From Filomicrobium sp. (GTDB taxonomy: Bacteria; Pseudomonadota; Alphaproteobacteria; Rhizobiales; Hyphomicrobiaceae): a DNA stretch of 64,000 bases. The translations under genes were made by a program, and so were the position numbers. The stretch covers positions 250,606 to 314,605 of the forward strand of contig CP051234.1 of assembly GCA_017792465.1 (NCBI GenBank). Direction: 5' to 3'. How positions within the stretch are numbered: the stretch's first letter is position 1; every line of letters starts with the position of its first letter. This document shows positions 34,996 to 44,337 of this stretch, in pieces. The notes under the pieces were generated by a model that worked only from the letters and a program-made list of their open reading frames with translations, was not told where the DNA came from and searched no databases.

Positions 34996-35097
34996 GGAAG
35001 GCTTGCCCGCGCCCTTCGTCATCCCCTGCAGCCGGGTCTCTCCGGCGTTTGAAGAGATAGAACTTTTTTAGACACTGGCCCCCAAGGAACCGTTCCC

Positions 35098-36396
35098 ATG
35101 TCCACCATCGACGTGAAAATCCCCGACATCGGCGACTTCAAGGACGTGCCGATTATCGAAATCCTGGTTGGTCCGGGCGACACGGTCGCCGAAGAAGATC
35201 CGCTCATCACGCTGGAAAGCGACAAGGCGACGATGGAGGTTCCGGCACCTCAGGCCGGCAAGGTGGTCGAGGTTCTGGTCGCAATCGGCGACAAGGTCTC
35301 CGAAGGGATGGCGATCCTCAAACTTGAGGGCGACGGCGCAGGCGCGGGGGCTGATGAGGCTAAAAGCGACACGCCGGCCGAAGCACCCCCGGCGGCAACG
35401 TCCTCGGGTGGCAACGGCAAATCGGAGGTGTCGGAAGACTTCGCAGCGCCGTCGTCAGGTGGGTCTTCCTCGCGGGCCATACCGGCGCCGGTGTCGTTCG
35501 GCGATGCGCATGCGAGCCCGTCGGTGCGGCGGCTGGCGCGCGAACTCGATATCGATCTGAAGAAGATCACCGGTAGCGGAGAAAAGGGCCGCATCACCAA
35601 GGAAGACGTCAAGCGGGCGCTCACCGGCAAGGGCGACGGCGGCGGTGTGTCGGGCGGCTTCGGCATTCCGGAAATCCCAGCCCAGGACTTCTCGAAGTTC
35701 GGGCCGATCCAGGAGAAACCGCTCAGCCGCTTGAAGAAGCTGTCGGGCCCGCACCTGCATCGTTCGTGGTTGAACATTCCGCACGTTACGCACACCGACG
35801 AGGCCGACATCACCGAGCTTGATGCCTACCGCAAGGAGCTCGACACCTCGGCGAAGGAGAAGGGCTACCGGGTGACGCTGTTGTCATTCCTGTTGAAGGC
35901 TTCGGTCGCGTGTTTGAAAGAATACCCCGAGTTCAACGCGTCGCTCGGCCCGCAAAAAGATACGCTCATCTACAAGCAGTACTATCACATCGGGGTGGCG
36001 GTCGACACGCCGGACGGGCTTGTCGTGCCGGTCATCAAGGACGTCAATGCCAAGGGCATCATCGACTTGTCGAAGGAGCTGGGCGAAGCCTCGCAGAAGA
36101 TGCGCGATGGCAAGATCACGCCAGCTGACATCTCGGGCGGGACGTTCTCGATCTCGTCGCTCGGCGGCATCGGCGGTACCAACTTCACTCCTGTCGTCAA
36201 CGCGCCCGAGGTGGCGATCCTCGGCGTCGTGCGCTCGCAGATGAAACCGATGTGGGATGGCAAGGACTTCCGCCCAAGGCTGATGCTGCCGCTGTGCGTC
36301 TCCTACGATCACCGCGTCATCGACGGCGCCTTGGCGGCGCGCTTTACGCGGCGGCTGGCCGAGATCCTGGGCGACGTTCGCCAGCTCGTATTGTAA
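35098..36396 (+). CDS. aceF: Pyruvate dehydrogenase E2, dihydrolipoamide acetyltransferase
   Basis: The 432-residue protein has one lipoyl domain (about residues 1-80; lipoylated Lys43 in ESDKATME), an Ala/Gly/Pro-rich linker, a peripheral-subunit-binding domain (about 137-175; ASPSVRRLARELDID with GSGEKGRITKEDV) and a catalytic acetyltransferase domain with the C-terminal SYDHRVIDGALAARF active-site motif. The lipoyl domain is almost the same as the one fused to E3 in the next gene. It starts 102 bases after aceE. Confidence 0.95.
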   Translation: MSTIDVKIPDIGDFKDVPIIEILVGPGDTVAEEDPLITLESDKATMEVPAPQAGKVVEVLVAIGDKVSEGMAILKLEGDGAGAGADEAKSDTPAEAPPAATSSGGNGKSEVSEDFAAPSSGGSSSRAIPAPVSFGDAHASPSVRRLARELDIDLKKITGSGEKGRITKEDVKRALTGKGDGGGVSGGFGIPEIPAQDFSKFGPIQEKPLSRLKKLSGPHLHRSWLNIPHVTHTDEADITELDAYRKELDTSAKEKGYRVTLLSFLLKASVACLKEYPEFNASLGPQKDTLIYKQYYHIGVAVDTPDGLVVPVIKDVNAKGIIDLSKELGEASQKMRDGKITPADISGGTFSISSLGGIGGTNFTPVVNAPEVAILGVVRSQMKPMWDGKDFRPRLMLPLCVSYDHRVIDGALAARFTRRLAEILGDVRQLVL

Positions 36397-36410
36397 GGGG
36401 GGCGGAAGCG

Positions 36411-38168
36411 ATGGCAGTTGAAATCAAGGTTCCCGACATCGGCGACTTTAACGATGTGCCGATCATCGAGGTTCTGGTCAGCCCAGGCGATACGGTGGCG
36501 GAAGAAGATCCGCTGATCACGCTGGAAAGCGACAAGGCGACGATGGAGGTGCCGGCACCGCAGGCCGGCAAGGTGGTTGAGATCCTGGTCGGCATCGGCG
36601 ACAAAGTCTCGGAAGGCACGGCGATCCTGACGCTGGAAGCGGCTGACGGGGCTTCGGCGGGGGCGGATGAAAAAGCTGCGCCGGCTGCGGCGGCAGCCTC
36701 TTCTTCCGCGACCGCTCCGGCTCCTGCCGCGGCCAAGCATTCGGGTGGCGCCGACATCTCGTGCCAGATGCTTGTCTTAGGCGCCGGACCGGGCGGCTAT
36801 TCGGCCGCGTTCCGGGCGGCCGACCTGGGCCTCGATACGGTTCTTGTCGAACGCTGGAGCGTTCTGGGCGGCGTCTGTCTCAACGTCGGCTGCATCCCTT
36901 CGAAGGCGCTTCTTCACACCGCGGCGATCATGGATGAAGTGAAGGCGATGGCCGCGCACGGCATCTCTTACGCGCCGCCCGAGATCGATCTCGACACCCT
37001 GCGCAAGCACAAAGAGAAGGTGGTCGGCAAGCTCACCACCGGTCTTGCCGGAATGGCGAAGGCGCGCAAGGTCAATGTCGTCACTGGGACGGGCGCGTTC
37101 CTCGATCCCAACCACGTCGAGGTGACCTTGAGCGACGGCTCGGGCACCAAGACGGTGCGCTTCGAGAACGCGATCATCGCGGCGGGGTCGGAAGCGGTGT
37201 CGCTGCCGTTCATTCCGGACGATCCGCGCATTGTCGATTCTACCGGCGCGCTGGAACTGCGGCAGATCCCCAAACGCATGCTCGTTATCGGCGGCGGTAT
37301 CATCGGGCTTGAGATGGCGACCGTCTATTCGACGCTTGGTGCGCGGCTCGATGTCGTCGAGATGCTCGACGGGCTGATGCTCGGCGCCGACCGCGATCTC
37401 GTCAAGGTGTGGGAGAAGGTCAACGCGCCGCGCTTCGACAACATCATGCTGAAAACGAAGACGGTCGGGGTCGAACCCAAGACCGACGGCATTCACGTCA
37501 CCTTCGAGGGCGCCAAGGCTCCTAAGGAGCCGCAGGTCTATGACATGGTTCTCGTTGCGGTCGGGCGCTCGCCCAACGGCAAGCTGATAGGGGCGGACAA
37601 GGCCGGTGTGGCCGTCGATGAGCGCGGCTTCATCGCGGTCGACAATCAGCAGCGCACCAACGTCGCCAACATCTTCGCAATCGGCGATATCGTCGGGCAG
37701 CCGATGTTGGCGCACAAGGCGGTGCACGAAGCGCATGTGGCTGCCGAAGTGGCGGCCGGTCAGAAGTCGGCGTTTGATGCCAAGCAGATCCCGTCGGTCG
37801 CCTACACCGATCCGGAGATCGCGTGGGCGGGACTGACCGAAGCCGAGGCCAAGGCGCAGGGCGTCAAGGTGACGAAGGCGGTGTTCCCGTGGGCCGCCTC
37901 AGGCCGGGCGATCGCCAATGGCCGCGACGAGGGCTTCACCAAGCTGTTGTTCGATGCCGAAACCCATCGCTGCGTCGGCGGCGGTATCGTTGGCACGCAC
38001 GCGGGCGACCTCATCGGCGAAGTGTGTCTCGCCGTCGAAATGGGGGCGGATGCCGTCGACATCGGCAAGACCATCCACCCGCACCCGACGCTGGCCGAAT
38101 CCGTCGGCATGGCCGCCGAAGTCGCCCACGGTTCCTGCACCGACCTCCCACCGCAACGGAAGAAGTAG
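36411..38168 (+). CDS. lpdA: Dihydrolipoamide dehydrogenase E3 with N-terminal lipoyl domain
   Basis: The 585-residue protein fuses a lipoyl domain (about residues 1-80; Lys42 in ESDKATME) via an Ala-rich linker to a full E3. E3 features: FAD motif VLGAGPGGYSAAFRAADLG, redox disulfide GGVCLNVGCIPSKALLH, second nucleotide motif VIGGGIIGLEMATVYSTLG, and C-terminal catalytic HPHPTLAE. The ATG at 36411 is used because GGGGCGGAAG sits upstream and the lipoyl domain starts there. It lies 14 bases after aceF. It oxidises dihydrolipoamide with NAD. The lipoyl fusion is known in some bacteria. Confidence 0.95.
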   Translation: MAVEIKVPDIGDFNDVPIIEVLVSPGDTVAEEDPLITLESDKATMEVPAPQAGKVVEILVGIGDKVSEGTAILTLEAADGASAGADEKAAPAAAAASSSATAPAPAAAKHSGGADISCQMLVLGAGPGGYSAAFRAADLGLDTVLVERWSVLGGVCLNVGCIPSKALLHTAAIMDEVKAMAAHGISYAPPEIDLDTLRKHKEKVVGKLTTGLAGMAKARKVNVVTGTGAFLDPNHVEVTLSDGSGTKTVRFENAIIAAGSEAVSLPFIPDDPRIVDSTGALELRQIPKRMLVIGGGIIGLEMATVYSTLGARLDVVEMLDGLMLGADRDLVKVWEKVNAPRFDNIMLKTKTVGVEPKTDGIHVTFEGAKAPKEPQVYDMVLVAVGRSPNGKLIGADKAGVAVDERGFIAVDNQQRTNVANIFAIGDIVGQPMLAHKAVHEAHVAAEVAAGQKSAFDAKQIPSVAYTDPEIAWAGLTEAEAKAQGVKVTKAVFPWAASGRAIANGRDEGFTKLLFDAETHRCVGGGIVGTHAGDLIGEVCLAVEMGADAVDIGKTIHPHPTLAESVGMAAEVAHGSCTDLPPQRKK

Positions 38169-38881
38169 ACTGCGGGGGCGGGGGGTACGTCTATGGCGTG
38201 TTGATCGATTTCGCTTCGGGGTGGTCGTCAGAATTCGGTATGTGCCGAATTGCGACCGTGATGCCTTTGTCGGTGGCGGCAAGGGCCCGAATAACAAGGC
38301 GATGCGTGTCGAAACGATCTCATGTCGGGAGAGCGGGCGGCCTGGCAATGGGCATTGCCGAACCCTGGCAGTATCAAGTGGTACTCAAATTACAGTTTCA
38401 CTACGCTCGGCTTGTCCCACCTGAAAACGCCACCTGGTAGCGTGGCTGGGGGGTATGAGAACAACATACGTTCTGGGCTGATTATTAACACTAAGCCTAT
38501 CTGTCTGCAATCAAAAGTTGTAGGACTTGGCTAATTTTCGGCATTTGTGGGTGGGCATTGCGGATTGGTTTCGCGGTCGATGACGGGGTTGGCTCAAACG
38601 TTCTTTTGGACTCGGTTCGTGAGTCAATGTCTTGTCAGGCCGTCGGGGCGTTTCGACGAGACGTATGCGGAAGGTCTGACTAAGATTTTTGGCGCTATGT
38701 AGGGGGTGGATCGGATTGGCGGTCTTTGACTGGTGCGTTATGGTTTGTGGGCAGAGATCTCTCGCTCATTGCACTGACTGCAGGATGCTCTGCAGCAGTT
38801 TGACTTTGCGCATTGAAAGGCGCAGTCGGTTATTGGTTAAGATATCTGCTCCTTGAAGACGGAATTACGGAAGCAACGCTT
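38169..38881. other. Long intergenic region after lpdA
   Basis: About 710 bases with lower G+C than the flanking genes and no supported gene. A 70-codon open frame at 38322-38534 has no ribosome binding site or recognisable motif. No strong terminator was spotted after lpdA. A short inverted repeat (CTGCAGGATGCTCTGCAG near 38779-38796) precedes the next gene. Confidence 0.4.
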
Positions 38882-39418
38882 ATGGCCCGAGTCCTGGTTG
38901 TCTACTTCTCAAAAGAAGGGCAGACCGAGCATATCTCCCATCATATGGCGCGCCGACTTGAGGATGCCGGACATATCGTCCGGTTGATCAACCTGAAGAC
39001 GGATGCCTCGGAGGCCGGTGCTGACGATTACGATGCGTCGATCCTGGCGGGTTCCATTCACAGGGGCAGTTATGCTCCAGAAATTTCCAGCTTTCTGATG
39101 CGGCATGGTCCGGCCGTCAGATCGCATGTCTCGGCGTTTGTTACAGTGAGCCTATCGGCAGCCTCACATGATGCGACCGAGATTTCCGCGCTCAATGAGA
39201 TTGCAAACCGTTTCTTGTTCGAGGCGGGATGGCAGCCTGACTTTACCGAGCATGTGGCCGGCGCGGTCCATGACGATCAACTCAATGCGTTCGAGAAGGT
39301 TGTCCTGCATCAGATCGTGCAGCAGCACGGCGAGCAACTCGATCCGTCGGGGCATACGGAATTCACCGATTGGAGGAAGCTCAACACATTTCTCGATGCG
39401 TTTGCTGCGCGGTTGTGA
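38882..39418 (+). CDS. Flavodoxin-domain protein, HemG-like
   Basis: The 178-residue protein from the ATG at 38882 begins MARVLVVYFSKEGQTEHISH, the FMN-phosphate loop of long-chain flavodoxins, with later ASILAGSIHRGSYAPEI and FVTVSLSAASH. This resembles menaquinone-dependent protoporphyrinogen oxidase HemG, which converts protoporphyrinogen IX to protoporphyrin IX, but other flavodoxin reductases share these features. The longer open frame to 38813 lacks coding signs. GGAAG lies about 12 bases upstream. Confidence 0.75.
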   Translation: MARVLVVYFSKEGQTEHISHHMARRLEDAGHIVRLINLKTDASEAGADDYDASILAGSIHRGSYAPEISSFLMRHGPAVRSHVSAFVTVSLSAASHDATEISALNEIANRFLFEAGWQPDFTEHVAGAVHDDQLNAFEKVVLHQIVQQHGEQLDPSGHTEFTDWRKLNTFLDAFAARL

Positions 39419-39496
39419 CGTTACTGCAGATTATTAGGCGCGGACTGTCAGGTGAGGTTCGGTCTCACCACCCGATCAAGCGCATGAGGCCTCAGC

Positions 39497-40210
39497 TCAT
39501 TTATTCTGAGCATTCTGCCCATAGCTTTGGAAGCGAGAGAGCACGTCGGCCATCGCCTCCTTGCCAAGCAAGTTAGGTTTGCCGAGGGTCAGCACCTTAT
39601 AATATTGCTCGGCGAGCACCTCGACCTCTTGGGCAAGTTCCAGCGCTTTATCAAGATCGGATGCGACGGCGAGCTGACCATGATTGGCCATCAGCAGCGC
39701 GTTGCGTTGCGCCAGTCCTTTGGCGACGTGCTCAGCCAGTTCTTCGGTGCCGAAGGGGGCGTACGGGATGAGCGGGATATCAACGCCACCCGCGACCGCG
39801 ATCATATAATGAAAAGCCGGGATCGGTCGGTGGGCACAGGCCAGCACCGTTGCGTGTAGAGAATGCGTATGTACGACCGCGCCGATTTCTTCGCGGGCCT
39901 GATAGGCGGAGAAATGAAAGCGCCACTCGCTTGATGGCTTCAATGACCGCGCAGGGGTTGAGCCGTCGGCATCCATGTATACAATGCTTGAAGGTTTCAG
40001 GTCTTCGTAGGGGACGCCGGTTGGCGTGATGAGCATTCCGCTCTTCCAACGACATGACACGTTGCCGGATCGTCCAGGCGACAATCCGCTTCGGCTCATG
40101 TCCAAGGCTATGGCGATGACCTTCTTGCGGGCTGCCAGTTCAGCTTGCTTGGTCGGCTGCTTTGGCTTCTTGCTCGCGGTTGAGCGTCTGGACTTCGATT
40201 GGGTTGCCAT
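39497..40210 (-). CDS. Class II aldolase/adducin family protein (FucA-like)
   Basis: The 237-residue protein has a basic N-terminal tail and a class II aldolase domain (about residues 22-215): SGNVSCR phosphate-binding entry, HTHSLHATVLA zinc-binding histidines, and LMANHGQLAV with the third histidine. These zinc enzymes cleave fuculose-1-phosphate and similar sugar phosphates; the substrate cannot be assigned. No clear ribosome binding site precedes the ATG at 40210. A structured RNA with terminator ends about 63 bases upstream and could control it. Confidence 0.85.
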   Translation of the reverse strand: MATQSKSRRSTASKKPKQPTKQAELAARKKVIAIALDMSRSGLSPGRSGNVSCRWKSGMLITPTGVPYEDLKPSSIVYMDADGSTPARSLKPSSEWRFHFSAYQAREEIGAVVHTHSLHATVLACAHRPIPAFHYMIAVAGGVDIPLIPYAPFGTEELAEHVAKGLAQRNALLMANHGQLAVASDLDKALELAQEVEVLAEQYYKVLTLGKPNLLGKEAMADVLSRFQSYGQNAQNK

Positions 40211-40272
40211 GATGTAACGGGATTAGCGCGGTTGGGGACGATGAACGGATCGTGGGGAGATTAGTTCAAGGC

Positions 40273-40459
40273 CTAAAAACACAAAAGAGCAGGAAAGCCC
40301 TGCTCTTTTGAACGCCGGTCAAGACCGAAACTTGTTGTGCTCCTCGTCCAAGTTTCGGGGAGGAGCGTTGGTTGAACCTTTTTTGGTTCGTTGCGTCCAT
40401 CCCTAGACTTGGGCTTGTTGCCGATACGTCATGCGGCTGCGACCCTTTTTGCTTTTTGC
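40273..40459 (-). ncRNA. Candidate small RNA or leader RNA with possible pseudoknot
   Basis: Read on the minus strand, a promoter (see 40466-40494) is followed by about 187 bases ending in an intrinsic terminator. Inside are a hairpin GAACC-AAAAAA-GGTTC and, further down, two interlocking pairings: GCTCCTC (40366-40360) with GAGGAGC (40345-40339), and CGAAACTTG (40357-40349) with CAAGTTTCG (40334-40326). Together they fit an H-type pseudoknot with 7- and 9-bp stems and loops of 2, 3 and 4 bases, or two exclusive hairpins. The 5' arm CUCCUCCCC is complementary to Shine-Dalgarno sequences, a feature of several alphaproteobacterial sRNAs. It may be a free sRNA or an attenuator of the class II aldolase gene. 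No named family matched by eye. Confidence 0.5.
40274..40310 (-). terminator. Intrinsic terminator of the candidate RNA
   Basis: Perfect 12-bp inverted repeat (CAAAAGAGCAGG at 40282-40293 with CCTGCTCTTTTG at 40299-40310) with a five-base loop. On the minus strand it runs into GTGTTTTTA; on the plus strand there is no T-tract, which sets the direction. Confidence 0.75.
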
Positions 40460-40465
40460 AGGGCC

Positions 40466-40494
40466 CTTATAGCTGAGGTGTGTCTGGTTGTCAC
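40466..40494 (-). promoter_or_regulatory. Predicted promoter of the candidate RNA
   Basis: On the minus strand GTGACA (40494-40489) and TATAAG (40471-40466) are separated by exactly 17 bases. A start near 40459 would give an RNA of about 187 bases to the terminator. Confidence 0.5.
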
Positions 40495-40752
40495 GGCCAA
40501 ATAGTGCATCCAGCGAGGTTTATTTTGCTCGGCCGACCGAAACCTGGGCGAATGAATTTTTTTGTCTTACCCGACAGTTAGGGATTGCGGTTGAAATCCC
40601 CCGTTGATGGCGGTCGGGCGTGCCATTGCACCGAAACGCATTCGCCGTTATGAGCGTCACAGGCGATCCTCGGAATGTTGATAGATGCGCTGTGCCAAGC
40701 TGAATTGCCTGATTTTTGTGCCGGGAACTCTTTAGTTCAACCAAGGATGACC
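40495..40752. other. Upstream region of proS
   Basis: About 260 bases without a gene; it should contain the plus-strand promoter of proS. Nothing specific recognised. Confidence 0.35.
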
Positions 40753-42099
40753 ATGCTCCTTTCTCGCTATTTCCTTCCGGTCCTACGCGATACGCCAAAA
40801 GAAGCAGAGATCGTTTCGCACCAGCTGATGCTGCGCTCAGGAATGATCAAGCAGTCTGCTGCCGGCATCTATTCTTGGTTACCGCTTGGCTTGCGGGTTT
40901 TGAAGAAGATCGAGCAGATCGTGCGCGAGGAGCAGAACCGCGCAGGTGCCGTCGAGATCCTGATGCCGACGATCCAGTCGGCCGACCTGTGGCGCGAATC
41001 CGGCCGCTACGAAGCCTATGGAAAAGAGATGTTGCGCATCGTCGACCGGCATGAGCGCGACATGCTTTTTGGGCCCACCGCCGAAGAGGTCGTGACGGCG
41101 ATCTTCCGCGATAGCGTGCGCAGCTATAAGGACCTGCCGAAAAACCTCTACAACATCCAGTGGAAATTCCGCGATGAGATCCGGCCGCGTTTCGGCGTGA
41201 TGCGCGGTCGCGAGTTTCTGATGAAGGACGCTTATTCCTTCGACCTGACGAAGGAAGATTCGCGGGCGACCTATTACCGGATGTTTGCCGCCTATCTCAG
41301 AACATTTGCGCGCATCGGATTGCAATCGGTGCCGATGAAGGCCGATACCGGACCGATCGGCGGCGACCTGAGCCACGAGTTCATTATTCTGGCTGAGACA
41401 GGTGAGAGCCAAGTCTTTCTGCATGAGGATGTGTTGAAGGAGAAGGTGCCTTCAGCGGATACGAATTTCTTTGGTGATCTTTCCGGCATCTTCGAGGCTT
41501 GGACGTCGCGTTATGCTGCCACCGACGAAATTCACGACAATGAGCGCTTCGAAAAAGAGGTGCCTGAAGACAAGCGCGTGACGGCGCGCGGCATCGAGGT
41601 CGGGCACATTTTCCATTTCGGCACCAAGTATTCCGAGCCGATGGGGGCCAAGGTGCAAGGTCCGGATGGACAACTGGTTGTGCCGGAGATGGGCTCTTAT
41701 GGTGTGGGCGTTTCGCGACTTGCTGGTGCGATTATCGAAGCCAGCCATGATGATGCCGGGATTGTCTGGCCCGTCCCAGTTGCGCCGTTCGAAGTCGGGC
41801 TCATCAATCTGCGCGCCGGCGATGCGGCAACCGATGCGGCGTGTCAGGACCTCTATAGCAAGCTCTCATCGGCTGGGATCGAAGTGCTCTATGACGATAC
41901 CGACGAGAGAGCGGGTGGGAAATTTTCGACGATGGATCTGATCGGTCTGCCGGTTCAGTTGATCGTCGGGCCCAAGGGCGTGAAGAACGGCGAGGTTGAA
42001 GTCAAATATCGCGCTAACGGAGAGCGGGAGACTTTGAGCACCGAGGCCGGGTTGAACAAGGTTATCGAAACTATCAACTCGCAGCGCGTTCTGGCTTGA
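40753..42099 (+). CDS. proS: Prolyl-tRNA synthetase, short bacterial type
   Basis: The 448-residue class II synthetase has motif 1-3 regions ([50 protein letters not shown]) and a C-terminal anticodon-binding domain. At about 440 residues it lacks the large inserted editing domain of the 570-residue bacterial form, as usual in alphaproteobacteria. The ATG at 40753 is preferred because AAGGA lies five bases upstream; the ATG at 40747 has no spacing and the frame opening at 40675 is non-coding in character. Confidence 0.95.
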   Translation: MLLSRYFLPVLRDTPKEAEIVSHQLMLRSGMIKQSAAGIYSWLPLGLRVLKKIEQIVREEQNRAGAVEILMPTIQSADLWRESGRYEAYGKEMLRIVDRHERDMLFGPTAEEVVTAIFRDSVRSYKDLPKNLYNIQWKFRDEIRPRFGVMRGREFLMKDAYSFDLTKEDSRATYYRMFAAYLRTFARIGLQSVPMKADTGPIGGDLSHEFIILAETGESQVFLHEDVLKEKVPSADTNFFGDLSGIFEAWTSRYAATDEIHDNERFEKEVPEDKRVTARGIEVGHIFHFGTKYSEPMGAKVQGPDGQLVVPEMGSYGVGVSRLAGAIIEASHDDAGIVWPVPVAPFEVGLINLRAGDAATDAACQDLYSKLSSAGIEVLYDDTDERAGGKFSTMDLIGLPVQLIVGPKGVKNGEVEVKYRANGERETLSTEAGLNKVIETINSQRVLA

Positions 42100-42210
42100 G
42101 GGTTGAAATGAACCTCTTGGCGACTTGCGGTTTTGTTGTCTAGGTGAGTTGGGGTTCTAGACGACTTAGGGCCTAGACAATTTGGGGATTGCGAAAGAAA
42201 GGTTTGCTTC

Positions 42211-43494
42211 ATGGCGGTCGCACTGGACGAGCCTGTTAAGGCGCCCGCGCCGTTTTCGCCCTTTGAATGGATGCTGGCGCTCCGTTATCTGCGGGCGCGG
42301 CGCAAGGAAGGGTTCATTTCGGTCATCGCCGGGTTCTCGTTCCTGGGCATCATGCTGGGCGTCGCGACGCTGATCATCGTGATGGCCGTCATGAACGGTT
42401 TTCGCGCCGATCTGTTTTCGAAGATTCTGGGCCTCAACGGTCATGTGGTCGTCCTCAAGATTGGCGAGCCGTTCAAGGATTACGAGGAGGTCCGCAAGAA
42501 GATCGTGCGCGTGCCTGGCGTCATAGATGCGATGCCGTTGATCGAAGGCCAGGTGATGGTGTCCTCACGCGTGCAGGCGACCGGCGCGTTGGTGCGGGGC
42601 ATGACGGAACAGGGCATCGAGGGGCTGAAGCTCGTTTCCAGCAACATCAAGTTCGGTTCGCTCAAAGGTTTCGACGACGCGACGACGATCGCCGTCGGAT
42701 CGCGGCTGGCCAATGTCATGGGTGTCTCCATCAACGATACGCTGACGCTTGTTTCTCCGCGCGGGGCGACGACGCCGTTCGGTACCGCACCCAGGACGAA
42801 AAGCTATCGCATCGGTGCGATCTTTGAGATGGGGATGAGCGAGTATGACCGCACGGTGGTCTTCATGCCGCTCAAGGAAGCGCAGAAATTCTTCTCCAAG
42901 CGCGACACTGTCGATTATGTTGAGGTGATGGTTGATGACCCTGAGCGGGTCGCGCTCTACCAAAACGAAATCAAGAGCCAGATCGGCCGGACCTTCCAGA
43001 CGACCGACTGGCAGCAGCGCAACGCAAGCTTCTTTAACGTGCTGACGATTGAGCGCCAGGTGATGTTCATCATCTTGTCGCTCATCATTCTGGTGGCGGC
43101 ACTCAACATCATTTCCGGCATGATGATGCTGGTGAAAGACAAGAGCCGGGACATCGCAATTTTGCGAACGATGGGGGCGACACGCGGGGCGGTGATGCGC
43201 GTGTTCCTGATTACCGGCGCGGCGATCGGCATCGTCGGAACGCTGGCGGGGTTTGTGCTCGGTGTCGTGTTCTGCTGGAACATCGACAGCATCAAGGACT
43301 TTGTCGCCTGGTTGACGAATACGCAGCTATTCGATCCGTCGATCTACTACCTGACGAAGTTGCCGGCTGAAATCGATCCTTATGAAACGGCATTTATCGT
43401 TGCGATGGGTCTCGGGCTATCGGTCCTGGCCACGATCTATCCGTCCTGGCGCGCTTCGACGATCGATCCGGTCGAAGCCCTGAGATACGAGTGA
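42211..43494 (+). CDS. lolC: LolC/LolE, lipoprotein-releasing ABC transporter permease
   Basis: The 427-residue permease has one membrane helix near residues 35-60, a large periplasmic MacB-like domain (about 60-270), and three C-terminal helices (about 285-310, 335-365 and 390-415) with the conserved KDKSRDIAILRTMGATRGAV region. With LolD it extracts mature lipoproteins from the inner membrane for transfer to LolA. Alphaproteobacteria often have one LolC/E-type subunit (LolF-like), which fits a single gene here. Confidence 0.93.
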   Translation: MAVALDEPVKAPAPFSPFEWMLALRYLRARRKEGFISVIAGFSFLGIMLGVATLIIVMAVMNGFRADLFSKILGLNGHVVVLKIGEPFKDYEEVRKKIVRVPGVIDAMPLIEGQVMVSSRVQATGALVRGMTEQGIEGLKLVSSNIKFGSLKGFDDATTIAVGSRLANVMGVSINDTLTLVSPRGATTPFGTAPRTKSYRIGAIFEMGMSEYDRTVVFMPLKEAQKFFSKRDTVDYVEVMVDDPERVALYQNEIKSQIGRTFQTTDWQQRNASFFNVLTIERQVMFIILSLIILVAALNIISGMMMLVKDKSRDIAILRTMGATRGAVMRVFLITGAAIGIVGTLAGFVLGVVFCWNIDSIKDFVAWLTNTQLFDPSIYYLTKLPAEIDPYETAFIVAMGLGLSVLATIYPSWRASTIDPVEALRYE

Positions 43495-43503
43495 GGGGAC
43501 GTG

Positions 43504-44214
43504 ATGGACGCTTCACAAAGGCCGACGCCAATTCTGAGGCTTGCAGGATTGCAGCGCACGTTCCGGCAAGGGGCGCGCGAGATCCGCGTTCTGGATGGCG
43601 CCTCGGCCGATATCTTCCCGGGACAGGCGGTCGCGCTTGTCGGGCCTTCGGGGGCTGGCAAATCGACGTTGCTGCACACGGCCGGTTTGCTTGAGACGCC
43701 GGACGGGGGAAGCGTCGTTGTCGACGGGTTGGAATGCGCGAGTCTCTCTGACAAGGAGCGGACGCGTGTGCGCCGCTCGCAGATGGGTTTCGTCTACCAG
43801 TTCCATCAGCTGTTGCCGGAGTTCTCGGCGCTCGAAAACGTCGTGATCCCGCAGTTGATTCTCGGTCGGAGCAAGAAGGCTGCGGAAGAGCGCGCAACCA
43901 CGCTTCTGGAATCGGTCGGTCTCAAAGATCGTATCCATCATCGTCCGGCAGAGCTGTCGGGCGGCGAGCAGCAGCGCACCGCAATCTGCCGCGGGCTGGC
44001 CAATCGGCCGCGTCTTCTGCTGGCCGACGAACCCACTGGAAACCTTGATCCGCGCACGTCGGAAAGGGTTTTTAGTTCATTAATCGAATTGGTACATCAG
44101 ACTGGGGTTGCGGCGCTGATTGCAACGCATAACCTTGAACTGGCTGCGCGGATGGACCGGACGCTGCAGATGGCGGATGGCCATTTGGTCGAGGTGACGC
44201 CGGACCCGCAATAG
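43504..44214 (+). CDS. lolD: LolD, ATPase of the lipoprotein-releasing transporter
   Basis: The 236-residue ABC ATPase has Walker [11 protein letters not shown]-loop [12 protein letters not shown] (LolD-typical), signature LSGGEQQR, Walker [13 protein letters not shown] and an H-loop ATHN. The ATG at 43504 follows GAGGGGACG; a GTG three bases earlier is possible. It lies nine bases after the permease gene, so they form an operon. Confidence 0.95.
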   Translation: MDASQRPTPILRLAGLQRTFRQGAREIRVLDGASADIFPGQAVALVGPSGAGKSTLLHTAGLLETPDGGSVVVDGLECASLSDKERTRVRRSQMGFVYQFHQLLPEFSALENVVIPQLILGRSKKAAEERATTLLESVGLKDRIHHRPAELSGGEQQRTAICRGLANRPRLLLADEPTGNLDPRTSERVFSSLIELVHQTGVAALIATHNLELAARMDRTLQMADGHLVEVTPDPQ

Positions 44215-44337
44215 GTTTGGCAGCAGGCGTGCCGGCGGCGGCGCGTGGCAATGGGAGTGTTCTTCAGCTTCCCGATCGACTTGAAGGTGAAGTTAACAGA
44301 TGTTCGGCCTCGTAAGCGGACATCACAGTGTGACCTA

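Noticed and set aside
38322-38534. A 70-codon open frame in the long gap after lpdA
   Set aside because: Not preceded by a convincing ribosome binding site and shows no motif; left as unexplained rather than called a gene.
40273-40459. 6S RNA or SRP RNA as identity of the candidate RNA
   Set aside because: The size is near that of 6S RNA, but the long single helix with a central bubble is not seen, and the SRP RNA apical motif is absent.
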